Source of the DNA: Haemonchus contortus
Lineage: Eukaryota; Nematoda; Chromadorea; Rhabditida; Trichostrongylidae
Assembly: GCA_000469685.2 (NCBI GenBank)
Contig: LS997564.1
Coordinates: 22,850,960 to 22,914,959 of the forward strand
DNA: 64,000 bases
Direction: 5' to 3'
The position numbers were made by a program, and so were the translations under genes. Under the pieces are notes generated by a model that searched no databases, had not been told where the DNA came from, and was given only the letters and a program-made list of their open reading frames with translations. Below are positions 49,125 through 63,565 of the stretch, piece by piece (the first letter of the stretch is position 1; each line of letters starts with the position of its first letter).

Positions 49125-49929
49125 ATTTACTCGGTACACATCCATGATGCGTTAAGGGTTTCCTATTGAGAAAAAGTGCTATCCATGGGAAAAAGTATTA
49201 TAAAAAAATACAGTCAAGAGATTTTGGACTTCCAAATATATCAAGTGAGAGTTGAGTTGAAATGAATGAGAAGTTGAAAAAAAATGTGTTGGATGAAACT
49301 GGTGAAAACAGCATGTGTATCAATTGGAATGAAATAAAGGGTGGTCCGCACACATGCTTGGAAAGCTTGCAATTGCGGTCGAAATCCTACACATTGGCTC
49401 AAGCAAAAGCCTGCACCCTAGGTATGCGATTCGGGGCCACATCCAAAGTCCAAAATCAAAGTCCTTTGTCTCCACCAGGATAGACTACTCTACCCTGTGT
49501 CTACTCAATCCCCAGGTGGGAGCCTCTCAAGCTACCCGTGAGTTCCTATGACAAAAACACTATACCAAAGATGATATGAATAAGCCTCACTTCCCTGAAC
49601 CTGAAGGAGCCCCATGCAAACCGTTGACTACGGCTGTTCAATAGATTTCACCTTATTTCAAGGGCATAACAGTCTGGAACAAAGTAGAGGAGCTTCATTG
49701 GCGATCTGCAGATTCAATGCACCAACGCTTATTTCGAGAGGTATCTACATGAGATGAGAAGGCATCGCCCGCTGCACGCCGTTTTCGAGACTGGAAAAGA
49801 GCCGTTTTTTGAAACAAGCGACAGCTGAGAGTCGGCGGTGTAGGTATAGGGTAGAAAATGAATTTTATTATTTTATCATTTTATGTGTACCTGAGAGGGC
49901 TCTTCAGAGAGAACTGCGTTTCTTTCAAG
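49125..49929. other. No gene recognised
   Basis: Short ORFs only, with no domain or repeat recognised. The RTE element may extend somewhat left of 49930. Confidence 0.4.
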
Positions 49930-51371
49930 GTTATCGTCGGTAATTTTAATCCTGATATTGACAGACAGAAAAGCTGCTGAAGAGATACGTTTTTAGATTC
50001 TCGGGATGGAGTGGAACGGTCATGGGGAAGATGTTCTAGTCAAGCATGTCGACCCAAACCACGATTCATTGTATTTTGCAGTTTCAGAAGCTCTTTCATC
50101 TGTGATGGACATAAGAGCCACACAGTTCCATAATGAAATAGATAACATCATCTTCAACCAAAAATTTTGCTTGACTGACGTCGCTCTTGTTCCCAAGTCC
50201 TACACGAGAACAGACCTTGCTCGGGAGCTCCGTCTCCTTCGCGCTAGATTCCGCTTTTGCGTGAAGAAGGAGCAGCGATGTTCAGGAAACGAAACCCCAA
50301 GACTGTTCTCAACGGGGACCACTTCGCTTCCTTTGCGGGTCTCTTCGTTGAACATTTTCACGATATTGCCAGGAAAGTAGGAATACTACAAGCTGTCAAA
50401 GGGAGGTGATACGCCAGCGCTGAATCACGTGAGCCAAGTGTAGTCTTCAACAAACGTCCCAATTCGCGAAGCTATGCAAAGAAGCGATAAAAAAGATCTG
50501 AAAAAAGAAGAGCACAGCTGCGACCGCCGCCGAGGCCGGGAAGAGCATTTGCGAAGCCTGCCGGAGCTATTATACGATCAAGATGACTTCAACTCGTCAT
50601 TCTGACGGATCAGTCATTGCATCCTAAAGGACAAAGGCGAAATTAATTGACGACCTCCGATCTATAAACCAGCCACGTCTACCTTCTAGCTACCACATCG
50701 AGCAAAATGGAGGTGTTCCCTAAGATGTCCGAAATCCGACATGCCGTTACTTCGATGAATGTACCGCATAGGATCCCTGGAGGATCAAGACAGAATATCT
50801 GAAGAGCTACTGACCAGTCACCATCAAAACCTTGGTTCGTCTCTCCAAGCGGCACCTATCGCAGTGCAAAGTGCCCACGTCGTGGAAAACGATATTACTA
50901 ACTATCGCCCAATCTGCCTGTTGCCTGTAAAGGATGGACAGCCACGCAAGCTGTCCAGGCTCTAGGGGAGATTTCAGAAGAATCGATCACATCCACACTG
51001 CCACAAGACCCATTGAAATGTCGCGAGGATACAGGTTGCCGTTTTTTCTCACGTTTGATGTGAAGAAAGATTTCGAGGAGACATTAGTGGAATCAAAGCC
51101 TTGGTCAGCCAAGGCGTTCTTATCCAATATGAAGTGATTCCTCGTGGGATGTACGACAAGTTCACGATCAGAATTTCGCCATTTTACAAGGAATTCAATT
51201 TAAGCGTGAAATAAATGCGTAAAAGGGTTCGGCGAAGCGATGCGCAAAGGCCGCTTCTCACATGGCCTAAGCTCGCTGGACAATATTGTGCTTAGAACAC
51301 CGAACATCGAGCAGGCGGAACGAGCTCTTACCGAAGTCGATAAAGCTGGGAAAGTTTGCTTGAGACTGATC
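49930..51371 (+). mobile_element. RTE-type LINE, decayed
   Basis: Ordered remnants of a nematode RTE ORF. The APE endonuclease shows VIVGNFNPDID (normally VVGDFN), NEIDNIIFNQKFCLTDVALV and ELRLLRARFRF. The connector has AAEAGKSICEACRSYYTI. The RT shows PKMSEIRHAVTSM, TNYRPICLLPV, IDHIHTATRPIEMSRGY, LTFDVKKDFEETL, EAMRKG and NIEQAERALTEVD. Several stops and frameshifts are present, and the FADD catalytic block is lost (the place where FADDIVL belongs reads LDNIVL). The element is cut at 51371 by a TTAA MITE; its 3' end was not found beyond. Confidence 0.85.
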
Positions 51372-51375
51372 TTAA

Positions 51376-51881
51376 AGGCACAGTTCACGATGAAAATTGT
51401 TTCTGAAGATTCACCAAAGGAAGAATTCGACATCCCTTCGTATACCATACCTGGCGCTATTACGTCTGAAAACCTTCTAGTTAGGGAGTTATAAAGGCCA
51501 AGAGTTGGCCCGTGTGTATCTTCGGACGAGTTTCGCCGTCATTGTAGTAGTTGCACTACCACAAGGGAACCCATGTAGGAACTTCAAACAACTCGTCATG
51601 GCCCATAGCGATAGTGAAAGGCAGTTCTGTACAGTTCTGGCTCAATGTAGTCAGCGCTTTGCACAATTGCAATAACGGAATTTTCGACCCAATACCCCTT
51701 CCATGTTATTTCCGAATATGTAATCTCCTTCAACCTCTATTTTCTCTACTTTCAAGAAGACACATTTTTCTCGTAGTCGGCGAATTCTCTCGCTCTCTTC
51801 ACTACCGATGAACTATTTCCTACCTATACTTACGCTTTTCGTATAAAAACGTATACATCAAAAAGATCGTGAACCGTGCCT
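51376..51881. mobile_element. TTAA-flanked MITE (piggyBac type), copy 1
   Basis: A 506 bp element between two TTAA sites (51372-51375 and 51882-51885). The ends are inverted: left AGGCACAGTTCACGATGA, right reverse complement AGGCACGGTTCACGATCT. It is inserted in the RT frame of the RTE LINE, so it is younger than that LINE. No ORF of interest inside. Confidence 0.75.
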
Positions 51882-51885
51882 TTAA

Positions 51886-52872
51886 AGGCACCGTTCACGA
51901 TAATTTTGGGTAATCCAGATTATGATGAAAAATGGAAGACAAGATCGAAACTAGTGCGACTGAGGTGAAGAAACTGCGAGCATCGGTGTTTCCAAAGTAA
52001 AAAAGGGCTTCGAAAAAACGTTAATAAGGGGGCTAGACGAGAATGAAACCAGAAAAATGAAGAAGAGTGGGGTGTTCGCACGAGCTAAACAGTGTGTTTC
52101 ACTGCGCGCGTGTGGGTCCTGGTGCGAATAACAGACAATGGTAAGATATATTCATTCACTTATAAGCATAAATAAACTTGAAAACCCTAGTGACAGCGAA
52201 AGAAGCTCACCTTTTTCAGCCTCTAGGAGTAGGAAATTAAATAAGGGATCGCGGCAGCAAAAAGAAAAACAGAGGAAAAAAGAATGGGAGAAAAACACTG
52301 CCTCATCACTCGGCGATTAGCTGATTGTGCGTGGGTCCTAGAAAGAAGCAATCTGTATTGTCTCGACACTCGTCTAATGTGACACCGATCGAGGGGCGGG
52401 AACGCGAACTACGGCAACAACGGGGCTGCCACTATGCCCTGGACGTCGAGATTGGGGGAGTGGCTGCTTTCATAGTCCGCAGGCAGGCGCGCTGGCGCGC
52501 TGGCGCGCAGGCAGGCAGGCGCGCTGGCGCGCTGGCGCGCAGGCAGGCAGGCGCGCAGGCAGTGCTAGGGGGGAGGAGGGAGGCAGACAGTGTTGTTTTC
52601 AACCCCTCGAAGGGGCGTGGACTGTTTGCCTTACACTGTCTGCCTCCCTCCTCCCCCCTAGCACTGCCTGCGCGCCTGCCTGCCTGCGCGCCAGCGCGCC
52701 AGCGCGCCTGCCTGCCTGCGCGCCAGCGCGCCAGCGCGCCTGCCTGCGCGCCAGCGCGCCTGCCTGCGGACTATGAAAGCAGCCAGTGAGAAGGTCCCTT
52801 CTACAACCCATGGGGCCGCTGAGTATCAATAAGGTAAGAACTCAATAACTTTTTTTATCGTGAACGGTGCCT
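51886..52872. mobile_element. TTAA-flanked MITE (piggyBac type), copy 2
   Basis: Ends are perfect 18 bp inverted repeats AGGCACCGTTCACGATAA, flanked by TTAA at 51882-51885 and 52873-52876. The left TTAA is shared with copy 1, so the two elements abut. The interior contains the 323 bp fold-back element, itself with its own 3 bp duplication, so the size without it is about 660 bp. Confidence 0.78.
52462..52784. mobile_element. Fold-back MITE, family A copy 2, GC-rich hairpin
   Basis: A 323 bp element with termini GGCTGCTTTCATAGTCCGC, flanked by AGT duplications (52459-52461, 52785-52787). The arms are ~130-140 bp near-perfect inverted repeats made of tandem GGCAGGCGCGCTGGCGCGC-type units followed by CAGTGCTAGGGGGGAGGAGG. 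The loop is about 45 bp around CCCCTCGAAGGGG. The long open frames on both strands here are products of this repeat, not genes. Confidence 0.88.
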
Positions 52873-52876
52873 TTAA

Positions 52877-55800
52877 CCAAGACGATGCTCATGAAAAACG
52901 GTTTGGATCTTGATGCTCTCTTTACACCAGGCGAAATATTTCCATATGGTCTAGCTATGGGTATCTAGGTCGGGAAGACAACATAATGAACGGCCTAGTT
53001 CTGGAGCTGAGAAGAAGAAAACGCTGCGTGGGGAGCATATGAGAAGTCGAGGGAGCAGTGAGCAGGAAAAAGACCACCTCCGTGCAACCTTTTGACGCTG
53101 TTGCCCTTCCTACTTTGACGTACTCCTCAAAGCTGGCCTTTACGAATGGAGGATGACAAGCTGTCAGCGTTACCCCCCCCCCCCCCCCCCAATACACGCA
53201 AGCGCATAATTTTGAATTTTTATTTTTTCAAAATTGTCAAAAACAACCATTACGTAGAAGAAGAGCATTTGTATGTTTTGCTGATTTCAAATGCGAGTTC
53301 AACAGATTTTGATGAACAAAAACAGGTTTGAGCGACGAAATGAGAGGAGTAATTGGGACAGAATAAATAGGTCTCACCGAACACAACACTGAAGTGAGTC
53401 TCAAAAACAAAGGACTTGTCATTCGAAATCATGGGAAGGCAGGCGTCAAATGGTGAAATTTCGTGATTCGTGAAGGAGAGAGCCTAGATTGGTACTGCGA
53501 GGAAATCAGATTTGGAATCGAATTTAGTTGCAATGCGGCAGCGAGGGTCGATCGGTCAAGCAGCCAGGCGAGCCCTCCCCCAGAGATGACCAAAAACCTA
53601 TTCAACACTGCAATGAATACAGCAGTCAGTGGATGAATGTAACCATTTTGAGCCCATGACTCCCTTCTTGCCATCCTCTGTCTCAGTAATTGTTTTCCCA
53701 GATAACAATGGGGTGAGCGTGAATAAAAAGGCGAGATAGAATGGGAATTGCTAAGTATCGCGGCGTGAGTTCTTCGCTGCAATCGCAAATATTTTGAGGT
53801 CCAACAACTTGAAAGCGTGAAAACAAGACACTCTCAGAGTTGACAAAAATACTTGAATGTCAGAGATTTTAGAGACCCTCATGGAATAGTCATTAGTAAG
53901 GGCAGTTGCTGAGCTTTGAGGAAGAGCGCTTCGTTTTTTGGGTCGACATCCGCTGCCGAATAACGAACACTCTGTATTGAGAAGACCTCGAAAGAAAAGA
54001 AAAGATGACGACAATCCTAAGGAATTTGCTTTCGAATTCTCAGTAAAGCGTTATGAAAATGATGACGATCAAATATCAGCAGAAACTAATTATTAACGGA
54101 GCAGGCAATTTAGAAATAAAAAGGCTATCTTTTTTCAATTGAGTGGACTTGAGGTTTCTCTCTAGCACAAGGGGGTCTTGTGAAGATCACAGATATAGTT
54201 CAGGAGGATACAGCTTGGGGCCTCGGCTAATGAATAAAGAAGCTAATCCAAAATCGACTGACCTTCAAGATTTGCCATGAAAGGTGAATACTCTTCTTGG
54301 AGGTCGCAGCGATTCCTATTGAACTCGCTTTTCGACGGTACTACGCCGAACACCTAAAATTTCTGTTTTGCCAGTTGCTTTCTTGAGCTTTCCAGGAGGT
54401 TTGTATAAGACCTTCACTGAGATGACGTTCCATTTCTTTTCCTTATTTCTACTTCCAGCTGTACTGAGCTGATACTTCTTTTTTGAGCTTGTGACTATGC
54501 GATCAAATAGTTTCAGGCTCTCCAGGAGCCGAATCCATCGAAACATCTGTTATAAGGCTCATATACAAATCTCGTTAAGAGTTTATGAAAACAACTAAAC
54601 ATCGAGGTGAGGCAGTTATGCCGAGGTTCATTAAAAAAAAGGGTGTAACATAGGGCTTCATTTATTGACCACTTTATGTGACACAGTATTCAAAAATATA
54701 GATCGTGGGGAAATGCGATTTTGATATAACGGGCTTATCAGCTGTTCTCTCAATGATGAAGAGCAATGAAAATGCCTTGAGACGGACCGCTCGAAGACAG
54801 ACCAGGAATTGGCCACTCCTTCGAACTCATGCCACTGTTCGTCATTGTGGAATTTTGGTGTCAACCGGACTCGATCAAGCGGTTTGAAACTCAAGTTATT
54901 CAGCGGACAGAATTTGTTTTATAGTCCGTTCCATGCATTAGTTCCTTCAACGACTATAGGTCGACTGCTGTGTTAAATCGAACTGAAAAGCAAAAAAGCT
55001 TGAAGAGCTCTTACCCTTGAAATGCATATCTCGTTCATTTCTACGAACATCGAATTTCAAGAGTAGAATTTAGATGCTCAATTTCAAATGACGACAAAAC
55101 CTTTTCCTAAAAAATGTTCAACTTCATCCTTCCTTCAATTACTAAAGGAAAACTAAGGATAAGCATAGCTCCTTGACGACTAGCAGAGCACTTCGCACCT
55201 CAAGAGAGAGGTTTGAATGTCGTCGCACTAGCTTTGCCGTCTCTTCTTGCGTAGGCGGATGAGATTTGTCCCATCTAGCCTAACCTTGTACTGGATCTCA
55301 GTTTTTAGCACCCTAATCGCTTTCCCTCCTACTCGTTATGCATGGGAGTAACCTGACATGAAATTTATTAGATGGAGTTCGAAGGGGAGTTGACTTTGCA
55401 ACAGCAGTTTAGATTCGTCTTTCTGATAGTGAGACAAAAAGAAGAATTCAGATCATATGGGCCTGATGCTGACCAACTGTTGTTATTTGCCGCATTGTAT
55501 GATGCGAAAGTCACGATAGGTTAGTGAATTATGTTCAGAACACTTAATCTCTAAACGGAGAAGGTTTCGACCGGATCTCGTAGTAACAGCAGCAAATAGA
55601 ACATGAATATTCTCACCCGAATTATCGAGATCATCATTTTTCGTGCTCTGACTCTATGAAGTCTATGTCGAAAAAACGTGATCACAATGGAGTAACAGTT
55701 TTCATCCCTATCTCCTCGAGGGGTGACTTCATTGCGATCACTAGGACCTTAAAAAAGAATCACCTGAAACGTCCTAGAGACACCAGAAAGGAAGGGTCCT

Positions 55801-57338
55801 AGAATTCAAGCGACGTTCCATTTCACTCTTCAGCCCATAGATGAAGGAAAGCGTCGTTCGCGTATTGAGCGAAAACCTTCATAAGCCTGTGTGTTCAAGA
55901 ACTTGGTCTGGCATTCACCTACTCCAATTTGACTGCGTATTTTACTCAGATTACATTCGTGTCATGCACGCTCTGCCCATTTCACCACTGCTACGACCAG
56001 CACGGGTGGGCTCTCGCCCAGTCACTTTCTATCTCCTACCATCAGTGCGTCTTGATCCTGCCGCCAGTACTCGTGCCAAATTTGACCGCTCTGATTCCAA
56101 ATTCACAATTTTCGCATACCCTCAGCGACCGCTACAATAATCTGGGCGTGGTAGAGTCATGCCGCCTCAGATTACGCTCGTTTTACTCATATTGCGCTCA
56201 TTTCATTTCATCAGGGATACTGTTCTCATATCTGTACCCGTACTGTGAGCGCTTTGGGTTCACGGGCGAAGAATTTTCCAATTTCCCTTCACTCGTACAC
56301 AAGCAATAGTTTTGGAGTTTCGGTCCACATACACCAACAAATCAACACACAATGCATTATGTACAAGGGCGGCTCAAAATTATGGGCGCCAATTCATGGC
56401 AATGTATCTCAAGCTCCCAAGACGAGAACGACATCGGAATCTATATGCACGTTTGCAAACGTTATGTGCCACAATACGATACAATCACATTCCAAAATAT
56501 CTCTCACGAGCCCAGATAGACGCCCAAAGTTTTTTCTCGAACGCCACCCATGTTGCACGCGGGTATCCTCCTCCTTTCGAAGACTCCGAACTGGGATTGC
56601 AAGCCCGAGGACCTCATCTAATTAAGGTCCATACGGAGGAGTGAAGTGATTTAAGGTTTGCAGAGCAAGAAGGTCATTACCTTTTGCTAATGAAGTCGGT
56701 CAGCAAGCGTCGGCAATAATTTTAGGACTCCCTGTACAATAAGATTGCCTGCAGTGCTTATGATTGGTTTCAATTCGAAATTTCAAAACAATTCAACAAT
56801 ACAGAAGTCCTATTGCAAAAAAGCCCTTACAAAATCTCATACATGTAAGCATAATATCAATTATTTCAAGGGTTTTTGAAAATTTTTGAAAAAAAACGAG
56901 TTTAGTAGCGTCTGAAAAAATCGAAAAAAATCACATCATCTAGACAGCATGATTTCCATAAGGGGAGAACAAGTGTTACCATCATGATTCAGTCTCTCAC
57001 TTGTTGACGAACGGAAGACGGTGAGCGAGATTTATATTGACTTTGAAAGCTTTTGATAGGTGTCCCATAAAAAGATTTCGTTCAAAATGAGCATGAATAG
57101 AATTTATGCGCGTATTTAAATTTGCTGGAAAAAATCCGCAATAATTATGCATCAACCTGTTAATATAGTGTTTGTGACGCATATAGGTTAATAGGTTTGC
57201 CTGAGTGAGGAGTCCCAAATTCGATATCAAGAATGAGTAATTTCTTTAGCCGCTGCACAATTACAATCACTGAGGCAGCTTGAAGTAATCTTCTATGCAA
57301 AAATGTTTTTTCAGAATAGAACATTGATCATCGATCGA
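52877..57338. other. Gene-poor region with weak candidates
   Basis: Includes an 18-base C run (53173-53190). Plus-strand ORFs at 55841-56644 overlap in three frames and look like decayed coding sequence, unassigned. At 56362-56735 a possible MITE is bounded by TACAAGGGCGGCTCAAAATT and, inverted, TACAGGGAGTCCTAAAATTA; the ends match only partly. Minus-strand ORFs at 53429-53788 and 54316-54546 have no recognised domain. Confidence 0.35.
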
Positions 57339-57356
57339 TGCTTTCTCAGTGTTTTC

Positions 57357-59719
<2,363 letters not shown>

Positions 59720-59757
59720 TACATATACATATATATATATATATGTATATATATATA

Positions 59758-60115
59758 TGGACCCCAACACAGTTCCTCCAAACTAACGATTCACCTGTGT
59801 TAAATGTTATCGCACTGTTATTGTTATCTAGTTCGGGTTCGTGATCACTTTACTGATCAATTTTCTAACCACATATATATTCCCGCGCAATCAGTTTTGG
59901 CGCGCTCAGGACTCCTATATAAGTGTTCACTTGGTCGCTTTGTGAGTTGATCGACGAGTTCATCTACGAGTTCATCTACCAGTTCATCTACCACGCGGAT
60001 TGTTCGTCTCACCCCTGAGCAGCACCTATTTTATTGTACTGTTACGCCAATAAAGTGTGAGTTAATCTACCATTTACCCACACACACATTCCGGAGCACC
60101 CAAAGCTCCATTACA
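59758..60115 (+). mobile_element. Solo LTR
   Basis: A 358 bp unit starting TGGACCCC and ending CATTACA (TG...CA), flanked by ATATA on both sides (the low-complexity context weakens this as a duplication). Inside, on the plus strand, it has a TATA-like CTATATAAG at about 59915-59923, a 12 bp tandem GAGTTCATCTAC repeat, and a poly(A) signal CAATAAAGTG near 60048. No internal retroelement domain is adjacent. Confidence 0.7.
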
Positions 60116-61013
60116 ATATATATATATATTCATTTCAACGATTTAATGACTCATTTTCTACCTCCACTTCCCCATAATTTTATGAAAGCGCCTTCTGTGT
60201 CTACATCAATGCATCGTACTTAGCGTTTTTTCCTTCTACTTTTCGAGTAGGTTTTTGCTGCGTTTTCTTCTTCTACCTACTCCTTCCTTGTTTACTTTTA
60301 TATATTTGTGGTAACCCATCAGGAATACCCAGGCCTTCAGAGTTGAATGTTAGGATCTTCAGTAAACCTACCCTAAGATGCAGTCAGCCCCATTACGAAC
60401 TGGAAGGGCCTTTGTCGTTCTGCTGCGTAGGTCAGGGGGAAAGCACTACATGGGAAAGAGCTGCTAATTCTCCAATACTTTTGAACAGTTATGGGATTAG
60501 TTCTGTACATGAAAAGAAGGCTGTGATCTGCACGCCTCTAGCAAGTGACCGCTGGTTTAGGCCTTCAGGTTATCTTCGGGTTGTGCACGCTTTTCCACGA
60601 CTCCACTCCTTTTGATTTTTCATTTCGTTTCCTTTCCAATCTTCTCGTTCTTACAAGGTAATTTTCGCCCTTCCTCTTACTTTCTCCTTCCTGTCTTCAT
60701 TCTTCTTTCCGTTTTTTTCTTCTCGCTACTTCATTTTTTACTCGGCACTCTTCTATTTCACTTTTGTCGTTTACTAGGTTTTTGGCTTTTCCTCAGGTCT
60801 CATTGTGATGTCGCCTTCCTCAGGGCCTGAAAAAATCCAAACAATTTTGCATATCCGATAAACGCCTCTGCAGCCCTACGTAAGTTCGAGACCCCTCAGA
60901 GCACGCACGTTATCACAAAAAGGAACCTACTGGAACGCTCAGGAGGGTAGTGGAAGCCAGCAGTGTGTACGGAGGGAGCATTTGCCGTTTCTTAGCGACA
61001 GGAGTACTTAAGA
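60116..61013. other. No gene recognised
   Basis: A pyrimidine-rich stretch (60,600-60,780) and short ORFs only. A plus-strand ORF at 60343-60615 may be decayed retroelement sequence. Confidence 0.35.
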
Positions 61014-61740
61014 GTGCTTGATGACCACAACTCCAAACACTATAGGAAGCTCTTACCGATCGAGTTCGAACGCCATTATGAACGCCTCGCTCCGTTGCTG
61101 CGACACCTTCCGACACATGCCTCACCATATAGCAGTCATCAATGGGTTTTCATTTTTCGAGGTGGCAGCAACCAACGAAGGGGCGAGGATAAATCCTTTA
61201 GAGTTTTTAATTTCTTTAATTTAAGGTATGTCGACACGGGCATACGCTCGCAGCTTTGGCCGAGGAAGTCCACCGGGAAACATCGGCAGTTCAGGGCATT
61301 GTTTATGAAGTGGCAAATCCGGAGGGATGAGGCACTTAACGATAATCAGTAGCACATAACAAAAATATGATGCACTTCGAAAAGTTGTTAATCCAAGCTT
61401 TGTACCGTGAAGCAACCCCTCCATTCACCAGAGAGCTCTTAGAAGAGGTTGCTATTGAAGCGCAAGCGAGATTCGATTACAAAAGAGCCGTTGGTTTCAT
61501 GGATGGAAAGCACATAAACATCACGTAAAAACAGATTAATTTCACATGAGATCCCGATTAATATTTATATAAATCGTAGAAGCCTGCTCATTCTGGAGGG
61601 ATGCACGTCAACTACAAAGGCACACACACCACCATCCTCATCGCCCTGGCGGATTGCGATCACCGCATTCTCGCTTTTGATGTCGGGGCACCAGGTCGTG
61701 TGGGAGATGCAGGAGTTTACCGGAGGTCGAACATAAAAGT
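61014..61740 (+). pseudogene. Harbinger-type (DDE_Tnp_4) nuclease remnant
   Basis: The N-terminal part reads DDHNSKHYRKLLPIEFERHY and ERLAPLLRHL. After a break come RELLEEVAIEAQARFDYKRA, VGFMDGKHINI (first catalytic Asp) and, past a probable 70 nt intron, AHSGGMHVNYKGTHTTILIA, LADCDHRILAFDVGAPGRVG and DAGVYRRS (second Asp region), ending at a GTAAGC donor. The order DGKH / NYK / DVG..GR..DAG.Y is diagnostic of PIF/Harbinger nucleases. The splice near 61528 does not keep frame, and the remaining C-terminus with the third acidic residue was not found. Confidence 0.75.
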
Positions 61741-63400
61741 AAGCAACTTATAACAAAAGTGTTCTTGAACCGCTAAACGCGACCATTCCAGAGACTTTCC
61801 ACACGAAACTTGGGTGAGGAAAATATTCGATAGTCAATAGTCGAGATAAAACTCCAATATGCCACGCGGGTAGCGAATATTCAACCTCAAACTTGGGTAA
61901 TCAAACTTTATCTATTACTAACCACTAACTAACCAACGCTATTAACTAAAATACCTAATAATATTCAACACACGATTAACTCCAAAGTCACAAATATATT
62001 AAATGTGCGAATAGAGCTGAAAATGAATGAAGCTCAACTACCTGTCGGCTGATCCCGAGCGCTAAACCAGAATATTACGGTGTATACCTCATAAGGTTAC
62101 TTATAGTGCATTTTCCCAAAGAGGTCACATTAATCACGACAATATGGAAGGGAAAGCAATTCTAGAGGAGAACAAGAGGGGAAAGGAGAAAAATTCTTTT
62201 CCACTCACCGCATCTCATTTATATACACACAGCGTTGGTATGAGCAACATCGCACATGGGAACAATCTGATAAAAATGTCAACATCCGCCGCTCGATCGC
62301 GATACAGAGCTAATAAGTTAGAGACATACTAAGCCATATGAACAGCGTGATCCAGTCGATTATGGGAACCTTCCGGATTAATCAGATAAGGCATCAAAGA
62401 GCCCTCAAAGAACAAGGTTAATCTCATGGTCCAACGAAATTTAAGTTATTGTGCAAAATAACTTATTGTGTAAGAAGAATACTGAACGATTCAGTATATT
62501 GGGGGCGGTTGGTCTAGTGCACATCGGTGGGCTGTGGTTTTGCAAAAGAAGATTCGATGCAAAGCACGGCGAGTAAATGCTAGTTTTTCTCATTGCTTTT
62601 GACAAATTAACTTTTTTAACAGCGGTCGAGTCGACGTTCGAAATGTTTAGCCGACGGTTTCGACTACTCCAAACTACCCTGCAGATGACTCCCACCCACG
62701 CTGCTGAAGTTTTGCCGTCACTACTGGTTAGTAGGAATTTTTCTAAGAAGGACAACTTTCCAGCTTCATTTCCTAAACCAGGTGTTGCACAATTTGACTA
62801 TTGGGTGGCGGAATCTGGCTGGACAGAGATGTGGAGAGGCTACCATTCACGATTCGAGAGCTGGACTGTTCTTACTCGCGTAGGGTTCCACATAAAGATG
62901 TTTCGGCCTTCTTATCAGAGCGAACATGGAGCACAATCAGATTTTTTGACGAAAGGTACATTCAACAAGAACATGAATGATAAGATTCATGTATACGTGA
63001 GTCACTCTCTTTTTATGTTGCATCGTTTGCTCCGCCCTCTAGTGCCGTTCATCGTGACCACGGTCACGACACTTCGCCCGGGAGGGATGCCATAAAGAGA
63101 GCTCCTATTGCGAGGGACCCAACTTCTGACCGATTGTGCGACGCTCAGCCACACGAACATCAGTGTGTTTCCCTACGCATTTTCTATCATGCCGAAGAAA
63201 GAAGCGAACACTCCAGCCATCACATGAGGCATAACGCGAAAAATTTCGATTGGCTAGGACCACCATGGCCACAGGACATAAGTTCGACTTCTGCTGCGCA
63301 GAGTGTAATCATCCTTTCAATGATAAATGAATGACCAAAATCGACTACGATTTCTATCATTGTCTACGAAGAGGTTAAACAAACAATCTTTCCCGGTGGG
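61741..63400. other. No gene recognised
   Basis: A 172-residue plus-strand ORF (62577-63095) has no recognised domain. At about 62500-62565 a GGTTGGTCTAGTG motif followed by AGATTCGATGC weakly resembles a tRNA-like head, possibly another SINE family. Confidence 0.35.
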
Positions 63401-63565
63401 AAAAGATAAAAAGATAAACGATAAAGTTTTTGGCGTTAATCAATCCCGTCCGAGGGATGCGCCCCCGCATTCGACTTCCATTCAGAATCGTAGGGGCGTA
63501 ATGAGTGCGTATGTGACCTATTCACTGACTTACGGTGGCCAGCCGATACACAAGTCAGTGCTTTT
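63401..63565 (-). mobile_element. tRNA-derived SINE, truncated copy 6
   Basis: Only the 3' part of the SINE (tail AAAAGATAAACGATAAAG and body to CACAAGTCAGTGCTTTT) is present; the tRNA head is missing. This 5' truncation fits LINE-style reverse transcription. It interrupts the Pao gag fragment at its zinc knuckle. Confidence 0.8.

Noticed and set aside
52325..52829. Ala/Arg/Gln-rich ORFs of 154 and 76 residues on opposite strands
   Set aside because: Produced by the GC-rich palindromic repeat of the fold-back element, which is open on both strands by symmetry.
62577..63095. 172-residue plus-strand ORF
   Set aside because: No recognised domain, no clear splice context, and composition like surrounding non-coding DNA. 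Probably chance.
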